Positions 24,668 through 32,351 of a stretch of 64,000 bases of DNA are shown piece by piece (position 1 is the first letter of the stretch; every line of letters starts with the position of its first letter). The notes under the pieces were generated by a model that did not search any database, had not been told where the DNA came from, and worked only from the letters and a program-made list of their open reading frames with translations. The position numbers and the translations under genes are program-made. Source of the DNA: Rhizobium altiplani (GTDB lineage Bacteria; Pseudomonadota; Alphaproteobacteria; Rhizobiales; Rhizobiaceae); NCBI RefSeq assembly GCF_001542405.1, contig NZ_LNCD01000106.1:202815-266814 (forward strand), read 5' to 3'.

Positions 24668-25816
24668 ATGACGACACTTGCACGGCTTCCATTCGGCTTC
24701 TTTCTCGCAACCGCGGTATTGGCCGCCTCCCCAAGCTTTTCTGCCGACATCGTCAAGACGAAGACGGTCGAGGTTCAAGTCGACACCATTGCAACAGGCC
24801 TCGAGCACCCCTGGGCCGTGGAGGTGCTCCCTGATGGTTCCTATCTCGTTACCGAACGACCGGGACGGCTGCGCATCATACGCGACGGCAAGCTCTCTGC
24901 CCCCATCGCCGGCGTCCCCGAAGTCAGCGCCCGGGGGCAAGGTGGTCTGATGGACGTTGCGCTCGCGCCTGATTTTGCAACAAGCCGCCAGATATTCCTC
25001 ACGGCCGCGACCAGGGCCAGGGGCGGCTCCGGCACCGAGGTACTCAGCGCCACGCTGTCAAATGACGGAACAAGGCTGAACGACGTCAAATCCATCTTCA
25101 CGATGAAGCGCTTCACCGGCGGCAACATTCAGTACGGCTCCCGAATAGCGTTCGGCAAGGACGGCTCGCTGTTCATCAGTGTCGGTGACCGTGGTGACAG
25201 GGATCGTGCCCAGGATTGGAAGGACGATGCCGGCTCCATCATCCACATCAACGCCGATGGCAGCATTCCCACCGACAATCCCTTCAAGGACGGCGGCAAG
25301 GCGCTTCCGGAGGTCTGGTCGAAGGGCCATCGCAATCCGCAGGGCATCGCCTTCGATGCCGCCGACGGCAAGCTCTACACGGTGGAGCACGGCGCCCGCG
25401 GCGGTGACGAAATCAACTACATCGAGCCTGGCAAAAACTACGGCTGGCCGATCATAACCTACGGACGCGACTATTCGGGCGCCGAGATCGGCGAAGGCAC
25501 AGCCAAGGAAGGGCTTGAGCAACCGCTTTATTATTGGGACCCGTCGATCGCGCCGGGAGCATTGGCCATTTATCGCGGCAAGATGTTTCCCGAATGGGAC
25601 GGCAACTTTCTCGTTGCTGCGCTGAAGTTCCAGCTGCTGTCGCGAATGCAGCGCGATGAAGGCGGAGCTTTCGTCGCCGAGGAGCGGATTTTCGACGGCT
25701 CCTATGGCCGCATGCGTGATGTGATCGTCGCACCCGACGGCGCCCTGCTGCTCCTCACGGATGAAGACGATGGTGCCTTGCTAAGAGTGTCGCGGGCGCC
25801 GGTAAACAATGGTTGA
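24668..25816 (+). CDS. PQQ-dependent aldose sugar dehydrogenase (YliI-like)
   Basis: A 382-residue periplasmic six-bladed beta-propeller of the soluble glucose/sorbosone dehydrogenase (Asd, YliI) family, which oxidises aldoses with PQQ and Ca2+. Residues 1-29 form a signal peptide ending ASPSFSA. Family blocks include LEHPWAVEVLPDGSYLVTER, GQGGLMDVALAPDF, the catalytic-region SKGHRNPQGIAF and the Ca/PQQ region EHGARGGDEINYIEPGKNYG. The ATG at 24668 is chosen over a TTG four codons upstream. It converges with a DUF3052 gene 8 bp away. Function depends on PQQ supply, not encoded here. Confidence 0.92.
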   Translation: MTTLARLPFGFFLATAVLAASPSFSADIVKTKTVEVQVDTIATGLEHPWAVEVLPDGSYLVTERPGRLRIIRDGKLSAPIAGVPEVSARGQGGLMDVALAPDFATSRQIFLTAATRARGGSGTEVLSATLSNDGTRLNDVKSIFTMKRFTGGNIQYGSRIAFGKDGSLFISVGDRGDRDRAQDWKDDAGSIIHINADGSIPTDNPFKDGGKALPEVWSKGHRNPQGIAFDAADGKLYTVEHGARGGDEINYIEPGKNYGWPIITYGRDYSGAEIGEGTAKEGLEQPLYYWDPSIAPGALAIYRGKMFPEWDGNFLVAALKFQLLSRMQRDEGGAFVAEERIFDGSYGRMRDVIVAPDGALLLLTDEDDGALLRVSRAPVNNG

Positions 25817-25824
25817 CACTAAGC

Positions 25825-26310
25825 CTAGAGGCCGGCGCGCAGTTCCTTTCGAAACATAAACTTCAGGGCGGACCATGTCTCATCGACAGCGCAGACTTTG
25901 ACGTCAACCAGCCCCAAAGGCACGAAAATCGATCGCAGAACGTCTTCGGTGACTGTCGTCGGCACCCGCGCCGCCTTCTTGGGCCAGGAAATCCAAAGCA
26001 TCCCGTCGGGCTTGAGAGCGCCCGATACAGCCTGGGCAATACCTTCCAGGACTACCCGGCGGGCTTCGAAAACATGCACGTAGTCGAAGCGACGCTCAAT
26101 CATTGATGGCAAAGCTTTCGTAACGGAGGAGAAATGCTCAAAGGATTGTATTTCGGCGATCTCGGGTACACCGATCAGCAGCGCCGCCTGCCCTTCCCTC
26201 AGGCCGAGCTTTCGCGTGAGCGAGTTGCCGCAAAACCCCGCTGGCGCATCATGGCGCTGTTGTCGCGGCGCAGCCTTTTCGTCCGCCGATGAAACCGTTT
26301 TCGTTGCCAT
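25825..26310 (-). CDS. DUF3052 family protein
   Basis: A 161-residue protein with the DUF3052 pattern: NSLTRKLGLREGQAALLIG, then FDYVHVFEARR, the block GMLWISWPKKAA, and the C-terminal ETWSALKFMFRKELR. The predicted alternating strands and helices resemble a methyltransferase-like Rossmann core, but no SAM motif is evident. Cytoplasmic. It converges with the sugar dehydrogenase and is divergent from a DMT exporter gene (103-bp gap). Function unknown. Confidence 0.87.
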   Translation of the reverse strand: MATKTVSSADEKAAPRQQRHDAPAGFCGNSLTRKLGLREGQAALLIGVPEIAEIQSFEHFSSVTKALPSMIERRFDYVHVFEARRVVLEGIAQAVSGALKPDGMLWISWPKKAARVPTTVTEDVLRSIFVPLGLVDVKVCAVDETWSALKFMFRKELRAGL

Positions 26311-26413
26311 CCGTTTGCTCTCAGGCGCTTACCCAGTGGCGACATTCTTCACCCTTGCCCAAACCAAAGGCAACTGCTAACGCTCGCCCATACTCTCCCG
26401 CACCGAGGACGAC

Positions 26414-27328
26414 ATGACGCGCATTCAGGCGAACCTCCTTCTATTGCTTGCAGCTGCCATCTGGGGCGGCGGCTTTGTCGCGCAGTCGACGGCAATGAGG
26501 GCAATCGGTCCGTTCTGGTTCATTGGCCTGCGCTTCGTGATTGCCGCAGTCGCGGTCCTGCCGTTCATGCTTTTCGAAGCCCGCAAGGCGCGGGTAAAGA
26601 CCGCGCCGCGCCATCTCAAGCTCTATCTGCTGACGGGTCTTGCGCTATTCGGTGGCGCCGCCACCCAGCAGATCGGCCTGCAGACGACGACCGTGACGAA
26701 TTCGAGCTTCATCACCGGCCTCTACGTCGTGATCGTCCCCCTGATCGCTGTCGTCTTCCTGCGCCGCTCCCCGCACTGGATCATCTGGCCCGGCGCGATC
26801 ATGGCCGTTTCCGGCATCTACATGTTGTCCGGTGGCCAACTCTCGGCACTGACGACCGGTGATCTGCTCACGGTCGTCTGCGCGGTCTTCTGGGCCGGGC
26901 AGATCACCCTGGCCGGCATCACAGTGTCCGAAACCGGGCGCCCGCTTACCCTTTCGACCGCCCAGTTTGCGGTGACCGGGGCCTGCGCGCTCGTCGTTGC
27001 CATCGTCGCGGAACCGATCAGTTGGGCAGCGGTCTGGGCGGCAGCCCCCGAGATCCTCTACGTCGGGATATTCTCGTCCGGTGTCGCCTTCTCGCTGCAG
27101 GTCATCGGCCAGCGCTACACGACGTCGTCGCAGGCAGCGATCTTCCTGTCATCTGAAGCACTCTTCGGCGCCTCGCTCGGCGCTCTGCTGCTGGGCGAAA
27201 CCATGCCGCCGCTCGGCTACGCCGGCTGCGCGCTAATGTTCACCGCCATGCTTCTGGTTGAGGTGGTGCCCGAAATTACGCGCCGTCGAGCTTCGGAGAG
27301 GTTGAAACCGAGCCCAAACTTGGGTTGA
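26414..27328 (+). CDS. EamA/DMT-family transporter
   Basis: A 304-residue inner-membrane protein with ten predicted helices in two EamA repeats (about 8-140 and 150-285). Typical blocks are AAAIWGGGFVAQSTAMRAIG at the start of repeat one and SSQAAIFLSSEALFGASLGALL in repeat two. This family exports metabolites such as amino acids or their derivatives; the substrate here is unknown. The ATG at 26414 follows GAGGACGAC. Monocistronic. Confidence 0.9.
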   Translation: MTRIQANLLLLLAAAIWGGGFVAQSTAMRAIGPFWFIGLRFVIAAVAVLPFMLFEARKARVKTAPRHLKLYLLTGLALFGGAATQQIGLQTTTVTNSSFITGLYVVIVPLIAVVFLRRSPHWIIWPGAIMAVSGIYMLSGGQLSALTTGDLLTVVCAVFWAGQITLAGITVSETGRPLTLSTAQFAVTGACALVVAIVAEPISWAAVWAAAPEILYVGIFSSGVAFSLQVIGQRYTTSSQAAIFLSSEALFGASLGALLLGETMPPLGYAGCALMFTAMLLVEVVPEITRRRASERLKPSPNLG

Positions 27329-27710
27329 ACGCCCGGAAAAGAAAAAAACTTTAGCCTTTGCGTAGTCGCGTTAGCGTTGCATTTTTGGCAAAATCTGCTC
27401 CCAAACTATATTGCCAACGATATAAAGCGTTGCTCGGCGGCGGCTAACGACCAAAATTTTGCTCTGAGCGTGCAAAAATGCCTCCTATAGGTGCCTTTCA
27501 GCACAGACGCGTTAAAAAACTTTTGCTTGCCAAAATTTAATAATCGCAGCACTCTCACCGTGTTCGGGCATTTTGCGAGCATGGGAAGTCCTTGAGAATG
27601 TGCGCGCCGGAGACGCTAAAATTCCGGTCAACCAGTTCCGAGAAAGCGGGCGTCAGTCCCGTGGTGAGTTTGGTTGTGCTAGAGGGGACCTTTTTCTCAC
27701 ATTTCAATAA
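27329..27710. other. AT-rich non-coding stretch upstream of the csp leader
   Basis: About 380 bases with lower GC than the flanks, many TTTT/AAAA runs and several copies of short motifs such as CAAAATTT (27453-27460) and CCAAAATTTAA (27530-27540). No coding frame is convincing. It precedes a cold-shock gene and may be a long promoter or leader region. Confidence 0.5.
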
Positions 27711-27774
27711 TTGCCTGCTAACGTCTCCGTGAGGAGGCAATATCAGTGATGCTGCCCGTGTGGATGGCGGGCAG
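27707..27774 (+). promoter_or_regulatory. Structured 5-prime leader of the cold-shock gene
   Basis: Two stem-loops precede the ribosome site. The first has ATTGC...GCAAT around an inner CTCC-GTGA-GGAG hairpin (about 27710-27741). The second is a perfect 7-bp stem, CTGCCCG (27752-27758) and CGGGCAG (27768-27774). AAGGA follows at 27781. Temperature-dependent leaders are common for csp genes; function here is inferred. Confidence 0.45.
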
Positions 27775-27793
27775 AGATAAAAGGACCTGACGC

Positions 27794-28009
27794 ATGGCCG
27801 AGACTGGCACAGTAAAATTCTTCAACACCGACAAAGGTTTTGGCTTTATCAAGCCGGACAAGGGCGGCGCGGACATCTTTGTACACATTTCTGCCGTTCA
27901 GGCTTCTGGCTTGGCCGGACTGACGGAGAATCAGAAGGTTAGCTTCGACACGGAGCCGGACCGCCGCGGCAAGGGCCCCAAGGCTGTCAACCTGCAGATC
28001 GCAGGCTGA
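27794..28009 (+). CDS. Cold-shock protein, CspA family
   Basis: A 71-residue single cold-shock domain protein that binds single-stranded RNA and DNA and acts as an RNA chaperone. RNP1 is KGFGFIKPD (residues 14-22) and RNP2 is DIFVHISA. It has the variant tail FDTEPDRRGKGPKAVNLQ typical of alphaproteobacterial Csp paralogues. The ATG at 27794 follows AAGGACCTGACGC. The long structured leader suggests post-transcriptional control. Ends in a clear terminator. Rhizobia carry several paralogues and I cannot assign a number. Confidence 0.96.
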   Translation: MAETGTVKFFNTDKGFGFIKPDKGGADIFVHISAVQASGLAGLTENQKVSFDTEPDRRGKGPKAVNLQIAG

Positions 28010-28042
28010 GCCTCTAGCCAACGCTGTCAATTCGAGTTGAAG

Positions 28043-28064
28043 CCCGGCAGCGATGCCGGGTTTT
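28043..28064 (+). terminator. Terminator after the csp gene
   Basis: CCCGGCA (28043-28049) and TGCCGGG (28054-28060) with a GCGA loop, followed by TTTTG. Confidence 0.85.
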
Positions 28065-28150
28065 GTCATTCAGCCTGCATTCAGATCGCGGCCCTTACCT
28101 TGCCATCATCAAGGTGCAGAACCGGTATCGGTTAAAACAGGGAAATACAA

Positions 28151-28561
28151 ATGAACAGGCTTGCGAAGACGCTCCTTATGACGGCAACCGCTGCTGCCCT
28201 CACAGTATCATCGATCGGGGTCGCGTCGGCTGGTGACTGGCACCGTCACCACCATGGCGATGACGCGCTTGTCGGTGGCGCCGTCGGCCTTGCAACGGGT
28301 CTGATTGTGGGTTCAGCCATTGCCAGCGCGCCGCGTTATGATGAGCCGCGCTACATCGACCCGCCCTACGACCCGGAATACGAAGCCGTTCCGGTCTATC
28401 GCGCTCCCCCGCCCCGCTACTATCGTCCGGTTGCCGCCGACATCGAGCCCTGGACTCCGCAGTGGGAACGCTACTGCTCCTATCGCTACCGGTCGTTTGA
28501 CCCGCGCAGCGGCACATTTATCGGCAACGATGGCCGCAGCCACTTCTGCAACGCCGGCTAA
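28151..28561 (+). CDS. BA14K-family secreted protein
   Basis: A 136-residue exported protein. Residues 1-27 are a signal peptide ending VASA. A histidine-rich patch (HRHHHGDD) follows, then a glycine-rich hydrophobic segment (ALVGGAVGLATGLIVGSAIA, about 39-58) that could span or associate with a membrane, a Pro/Tyr-rich linker, and the C-terminal BA14K block WERYCSYRYRSFDPRSGTFI with HFC. The BA14K protein of Brucella is described as a lectin-like immunoreactive antigen; the role in free-living relatives is not established. The ATG at 28151 follows AGGGAAATACAA. Confidence 0.88.
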   Translation: MNRLAKTLLMTATAAALTVSSIGVASAGDWHRHHHGDDALVGGAVGLATGLIVGSAIASAPRYDEPRYIDPPYDPEYEAVPVYRAPPPRYYRPVAADIEPWTPQWERYCSYRYRSFDPRSGTFIGNDGRSHFCNAG

Positions 28562-28586
28562 TCGCCTGAACGCGCAGTCAAACACG

Positions 28587-28617
28587 AAGCGCCGCCTCTC
28601 AGCGGCGCTTTTGTTTT
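28587..28617. terminator. Terminator between BA14K and MBL-fold genes
   Basis: AAGCGCCGC (28587-28595) pairs with GCGGCGCTT (28602-28610), 9 bp, loop CTCTCA, then TTGTTTT on the plus strand. It may serve both convergent genes. Confidence 0.85.
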
Positions 28618-28623
28618 GGGTGC

Positions 28624-29271
28624 TCAGATCCCTTGCAGGAAGGGATTGCTCCGTCGCTCGTCGCCGATCCGGCTGCCCGGCCCGTGTCCGCAAATGAAGC
28701 CGACGTCATCGCCCAGCGGCAAGACCTTGTCGCGGATCGAATCGAGCAGTTGCTGGTGATTGCCCCCGGGTAGATCCGTCCGACCGATCGAGCCGTTGAA
28801 AAGCACGTCGCCCAGATGGGCAAAATTCTGTGCGCGATTGAAGTAGATGACATGGCCGGGCGCGTGGCCTGGTGTGTGGTACACCTCGAACTCGTGCGTG
28901 CCAAACGAGACCTTGTCGCCATCCTTCAGCCAACGATCCGGAACGACATTCTGCATGCCCGACGGGATGCCATACTTTTGCGCCTGGGTCTCGATCCGCT
29001 GCAGCAAGGGAAGATCGTCCTCGTGCGGACCGACGATATCGATGTTCAGGGCTTCCTTGAGCTCCCTAGCTCCACCTGCGTGGTCGAGATGGCCATGTGT
29101 CAGCCAGATTTCCTTGATGTCGAACCCGTTCGCCGTGATTGCCTCGAGGATCGCCGGGACATCGCCGCCGGGATCGACAACGACGCCTTCCTTGGTCTCC
29201 GGGTCGAAGAGGATCGTGCAGTTCTGCTGAAATGGTGTCACCGGAATAATGCCGGCCTGGAGCATGCCCAT
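28624..29271 (-). CDS. MBL-fold metallo-hydrolase, glyoxalase II-like (YcbL type)
   Basis: A 215-residue metallo-beta-lactamase fold hydrolase. The zinc motif is LTHGHLDHAGG (HGHLDH at 59-64), with further ligands in YHTPGHAPGH and FICGHGPGS. The shortness (no C-terminal glutathione-binding domain) fits the YcbL type II glyoxalase or a related thioesterase rather than full-length GloB. Cytoplasmic. The ATG at 29271 is used; a second ATG two codons on is equally possible. It is convergent with the BA14K gene and divergent from the SH3 gene. Substrate probably a thioester. Confidence 0.9.
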   Translation of the reverse strand: MGMLQAGIIPVTPFQQNCTILFDPETKEGVVVDPGGDVPAILEAITANGFDIKEIWLTHGHLDHAGGARELKEALNIDIVGPHEDDLPLLQRIETQAQKYGIPSGMQNVVPDRWLKDGDKVSFGTHEFEVYHTPGHAPGHVIYFNRAQNFAHLGDVLFNGSIGRTDLPGGNHQQLLDSIRDKVLPLGDDVGFICGHGPGSRIGDERRSNPFLQGI

Positions 29272-29488
29272 GAGTGCCTCGCTTGTCTTTGTCCCGGGTT
29301 CCTATAGTCCGAAATCACACCGTGCGCAGCCCGCGATTTAGTGAACACAGTCTGGCTTCAGGGTTCGATCACCAGCCACGTTCGAATTTAACACGTCGAT
29401 ACAATCGTTTACCGGCGAAAGCGAAGGCGGCGGAACATCGTCTGCACCCCAAACGTTACTTGCCTGTATTAAGACAAGGAGAAACGAG

Positions 29489-30097
29489 ATGACCTTGAAG
29501 CGAAATCTGTTCCTGGCTGGCGCGATCGTCGTGGGAAGCGCCGGTCTTGCCCAGGCGGACATGGTTGCCACGGCCATCAACGATCTGAACGTTCGCGCAG
29601 GCCCCGGTCCGCAATATCCCTCAATCGGAATCGCGACGCGCGGCTCGCAGGCAATGCTGGATGGTTGCATCCAGGGAAGCCGCTGGTGCCGTGTTGACGT
29701 CAACGGCGTGCGCGGCTGGGTCTATGCTCAGTATCTGCAGGTCGAACAGGGTGGCAGCCCCGTCGTCGTCGAGCAGCACCAGTCCGATCTAGGCGTTCCC
29801 GTCGTGACCTATGAGACGACGGCAAGCGTCGCTCCTGAGCCGGCACCGGGCGACGAGTTGCTTGGACCGGTTGGCTCCGTCGACGCCGTTACCCCACCTG
29901 AAACCGTCACGACCTATGTCCAGACCAATCCGGCACAGACCGTGCGCCTCGGTGGCGATGTCGTCGTGGGTGCTTCCGTGCCGGCTGATGTGACGTTCCA
30001 GGAAATTCCGGACTATCAGTATCGGTATGTCCGAATCAACGATCGACCGGTCCTTGTGGACCCCGGCACCCGCCGCATCGTTTACGTCTACAACTGA
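29489..30097 (+). CDS. Secreted SH3-domain and DUF1236 protein
   Basis: A 202-residue exported protein. The signal peptide is residues 1-23 (GLAQA then DM). A bacterial SH3 domain spans about 27-85 (INDLNVRAGPGPQYPSIG and GVRGWVYAQYL). A Val/Pro/Thr-rich linker follows, and the C terminus (about 160-202) is a DUF1236 block, IPDYQYRYVRINDRPVLVDP. Such proteins may bind cell-wall peptides in the periplasm, but no partner is known. The ATG at 29489 follows AAGGAGAAACGAG, a strong site. Ends in an excellent terminator. Confidence 0.9.
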   Translation: MTLKRNLFLAGAIVVGSAGLAQADMVATAINDLNVRAGPGPQYPSIGIATRGSQAMLDGCIQGSRWCRVDVNGVRGWVYAQYLQVEQGGSPVVVEQHQSDLGVPVVTYETTASVAPEPAPGDELLGPVGSVDAVTPPETVTTYVQTNPAQTVRLGGDVVVGASVPADVTFQEIPDYQYRYVRINDRPVLVDPGTRRIVYVYN

Positions 30098-30115
30098 TTG
30101 TAACGCACAACACGG

Positions 30116-30142
30116 AAAAGGCGCCCCGCGGGCGCCTTTTTT
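30116..30142 (+). terminator. Terminator after the SH3/DUF1236 gene
   Basis: GGCGCCC (30120-30126) and GGGCGCC (30130-30136) with a CGC loop, extended by AAAA/TTTT pairing and six Ts. Confidence 0.92.
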
Positions 30143-30334
30143 ACGCAGACAGCGTGGAAAACTTTCACGCGTGGGTTGCTCTCCATTCCACTAAATATTC
30201 AATTATGATAAAATACTGAAATTCAGACGATATCCCCTGCTCCCGGTCGGAGGTCGGATCGCCTGTAGGGCTGGCTATCCTTTCGGATCGCGCAGCCGGC
30301 AGTGGCGTTTGAGGAAACGCGAAGGAGGGAAATC

Positions 30335-30601
30335 GTGGAAGCCTTATTGCCCATCATCACACAGGTAATAGCGGGTGCAGTCGGCGGCAACGTCGCAAGC
30401 GGCGCGTTGAAGCAGGTTGCAATCAATACCGTCGCCCGGACGATCGCCGGCGCGATCGGTGGCATCGGCGGTGGCATGCTGCTCGGCATGGTCGGCGGCG
30501 AAGCTGCAATGACCGGTTTGATTGCCGACGGTATCGGCGGCCTGATCGGCGGCGGCATCCTGTCGACGATCGTAGGAGCGGTAGCCGCCCGCGCACGATA
30601 G
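30335..30601 (+). CDS. Small glycine-zipper hydrophobic protein
   Basis: An 88-residue, strongly hydrophobic, glycine-rich protein with repeated GxxxG spacing (AGAIGGIGGGMLLGMVGGEA and ADGIGGLIGGGILSTIVG). Two or three helical segments could pack in the membrane. I choose the GTG at 30335, since AGGAGGG lies six bases before it; a longer start 33 bases upstream overlaps a hairpin (GCGTTT at 30305-30310 with AAACGC at 30315-30320) that abuts this ribosome site. No family with known function is recognised. Confidence 0.7.
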   Translation: MEALLPIITQVIAGAVGGNVASGALKQVAINTVARTIAGAIGGIGGGMLLGMVGGEAAMTGLIADGIGGLIGGGILSTIVGAVAARAR

Positions 30602-31096
30602 ATAGCCCATCGAGAAGCGGCCGAGGCTCCCTGGGAACCCGGTCGCTGTCCTTTGCTGGAGGATAGTCGGCGGCAGCGGCCACGCGATCTATCTCTCTTA
30701 CATAGTCGCTCATCAGTGTTTCGCTGATCGTCGCCGGCATAAACCGGTGTGGCCCGATTTCCGTCACCGCCCAGCCGTGTTCTCCCATGAACACCAGGTT
30801 GCGGAGTGAAACCCATAGGTCGACACGTGGATCTTTGCGTTTTTCCACTGAACGAACGCACCGCAGCCGTTCGCTCTCCTCCGGCGCCCGTACGCCATTG
30901 TTGTTGATTGTTATCCCCGATACGTTTTATCCACTGACACAGGGGAAAATTACGCATTGTGGTGAAGTTTGCGAAGTGGGGCCAAATTTCCGGTGGAAAC
31001 GGCATCCCCTTCCGGCTTCGCGACGCGTGGGGGAAGCAAGCAACGGCGCAAAGATACGTCAAATGCTGGCATATTTTTATCTGAGCTTCCCGCGAG
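30602..31096. other. Stretch of about 500 bp without a supported gene
   Basis: On the minus strand a frame starting at the GTG at 30848 encodes a natural-looking first 75 residues (MEKRKDPRVDLWVSLRNLVF onward) but then runs antisense through the glycine-zipper gene and has no ribosome site; it may be a gene fragment. The 30900-31096 part, AT-richer, should hold the promoter of the MarR operon. Nothing else is seen. Confidence 0.4.
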
Positions 31097-31621
31097 GTGC
31101 GCAACAAGAAAGGAAATGCCAAATTGGCACGCCAGACGAGCCCAAAGGCGGGCAAGCCCGAACTGCTGAAAATGCCGATGGAAAACACAGAAACCATCGA
31201 TTTTGAGATCATCGAGCTTCTGTTCTTCTCCTATCGTGACTTCGTTTCGGATCCTGACGCCATCCTGGCAGAGATCGGCTTCGGGCGCGCGCACCACCGT
31301 GTCGTTCACTTTGTTAACCGCAACCCGGGCATGACGGTTGCCGATCTGCTGGATACGTTGAAGATAACCAAGCAGAGTCTTGCAAGAGTGCTCAAACAAC
31401 TCATTGATTCGGGGTATATTCGACAGATTGCGGGGCCTGAAGACAGGCGGCAGCGCAAGCTCTATCCTACCAAGATGGGGCGCGAGCTTGCTCTTGCTCT
31501 GGCGGAGCCGCAATCGCGCCGTATTGAGAGAGCATTCGACGGGGCTTCTCCGGAGGTACGGGAAGGCATAAAGGCCTTCCTCAGAGGTATGCGGAATAGA
31601 CCAAACTCGAGAGCGGATTGA
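31097..31621 (+). CDS. MarR-family transcriptional regulator
   Basis: A 174-residue winged-helix regulator of the MarR family. After a hydrophilic N-terminal tail, helices begin near residue 32 (TIDFEIIELLFFSYRDFVSD). The DNA-binding part is MTVADLLDTLKITKQSLARV, with wing AGPEDRRQRKLYPTKMGREL. The start is uncertain: GTG at 31097, TTG at 31124 (after AAAGGAAA) or ATG at 31172. Its TGA touches the ATG of the response-regulator gene (TGAATG), which implies translational coupling. It may therefore modulate the two-component operon. Confidence 0.88.
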   Translation: MRNKKGNAKLARQTSPKAGKPELLKMPMENTETIDFEIIELLFFSYRDFVSDPDAILAEIGFGRAHHRVVHFVNRNPGMTVADLLDTLKITKQSLARVLKQLIDSGYIRQIAGPEDRRQRKLYPTKMGRELALALAEPQSRRIERAFDGASPEVREGIKAFLRGMRNRPNSRAD

Positions 31622-32323
31622 ATGGCGACAAAGACAGTGATTTCGGACGACGCTGCGCACTTGCTTGTTGTGGATGACGACACGCGTATCCGCGCCCTGC
31701 TCAACCGCTATTTGACCGAGAACGGCTTCCGGGTGACCGTGGCCGCGGATGGCGCGGAAGCTCAACGCAAGCTTGCCGGCTTGGATTTCGACCTCATCAT
31801 CATGGACGTCATGATGCCGGGTGAGTCCGGGATCGAAGTGACCAGGGGTCTGCGCACGATCAAGAACGTGCCAATCATCATGCTCACGGCGCTGGCGGAG
31901 TCAGGCAGCCGCATTGAGGGCCTCGAGGCAGGCGCCGACGATTATCTGGCCAAGCCCTTCGACCCACGAGAGCTCGTGCTGCGCGTCAACAACATCCTGC
32001 GCCGCAATGTCTCGAACGATGCGCCGAAAATCGAACAGGTGATGTTCGGACCATATACCTTCTCGCTCACACGCAAGGAGCTGAAGAAGGCGTCCGAAGT
32101 CGTCCGGCTGACGGATCGCGAGCAGGAAATCATGCTGCTGTTCGCCAAACGCGCCGGCGATACCATTCCGCGACACGAGCTTATCGGCAACGATGTCGAT
32201 GTCGGTGAGCGCACCATCGATGTGCAGATCAATCGCCTGAGACGCAAGATCGAGGACGATCCCGCAAATCCGGTCTGGCTGCAGACGGTTCGTGGTATAG
32301 GATACCGATTGAGCATCGATTGA
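31622..32323 (+). CDS. OmpR-family response regulator
   Basis: A 233-residue response regulator. The receiver domain (13-125) has the acidic pocket DDD (18-20), phosphoacceptor D62 (LIIMDVMMPGESG), and K in YLAKPFDP. The C-terminal winged helix (about 140-230) ends VGERTIDVQINRLRRKIEDD and RGIGYRL. Sequence style and operon layout resemble the alphaproteobacterial CenR/PetR clade, whose CenR members control envelope integrity, but I am not certain enough for a symbol. It is translationally coupled to the upstream MarR gene and lies 28 bp before its kinase. Confidence 0.93.
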   Translation: MATKTVISDDAAHLLVVDDDTRIRALLNRYLTENGFRVTVAADGAEAQRKLAGLDFDLIIMDVMMPGESGIEVTRGLRTIKNVPIIMLTALAESGSRIEGLEAGADDYLAKPFDPRELVLRVNNILRRNVSNDAPKIEQVMFGPYTFSLTRKELKKASEVVRLTDREQEIMLLFAKRAGDTIPRHELIGNDVDVGERTIDVQINRLRRKIEDDPANPVWLQTVRGIGYRLSID

Positions 32324-32351
32324 CAGTCGCAACCCCAGGACCAGCGGCCAA

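Noticed and set aside
24547..24756. Minus-strand frame overlapping the sortase remnant
   Set aside because: It runs antisense to the sortase remnant and to the sugar dehydrogenase signal peptide, with no ribosome site or recognised family.
30423..30848. Minus-strand frame from 30848
   Set aside because: The first 75 residues look natural, but there is no ribosome site and the rest is antisense to the glycine-zipper gene. Possibly a gene fragment, not enough to call.
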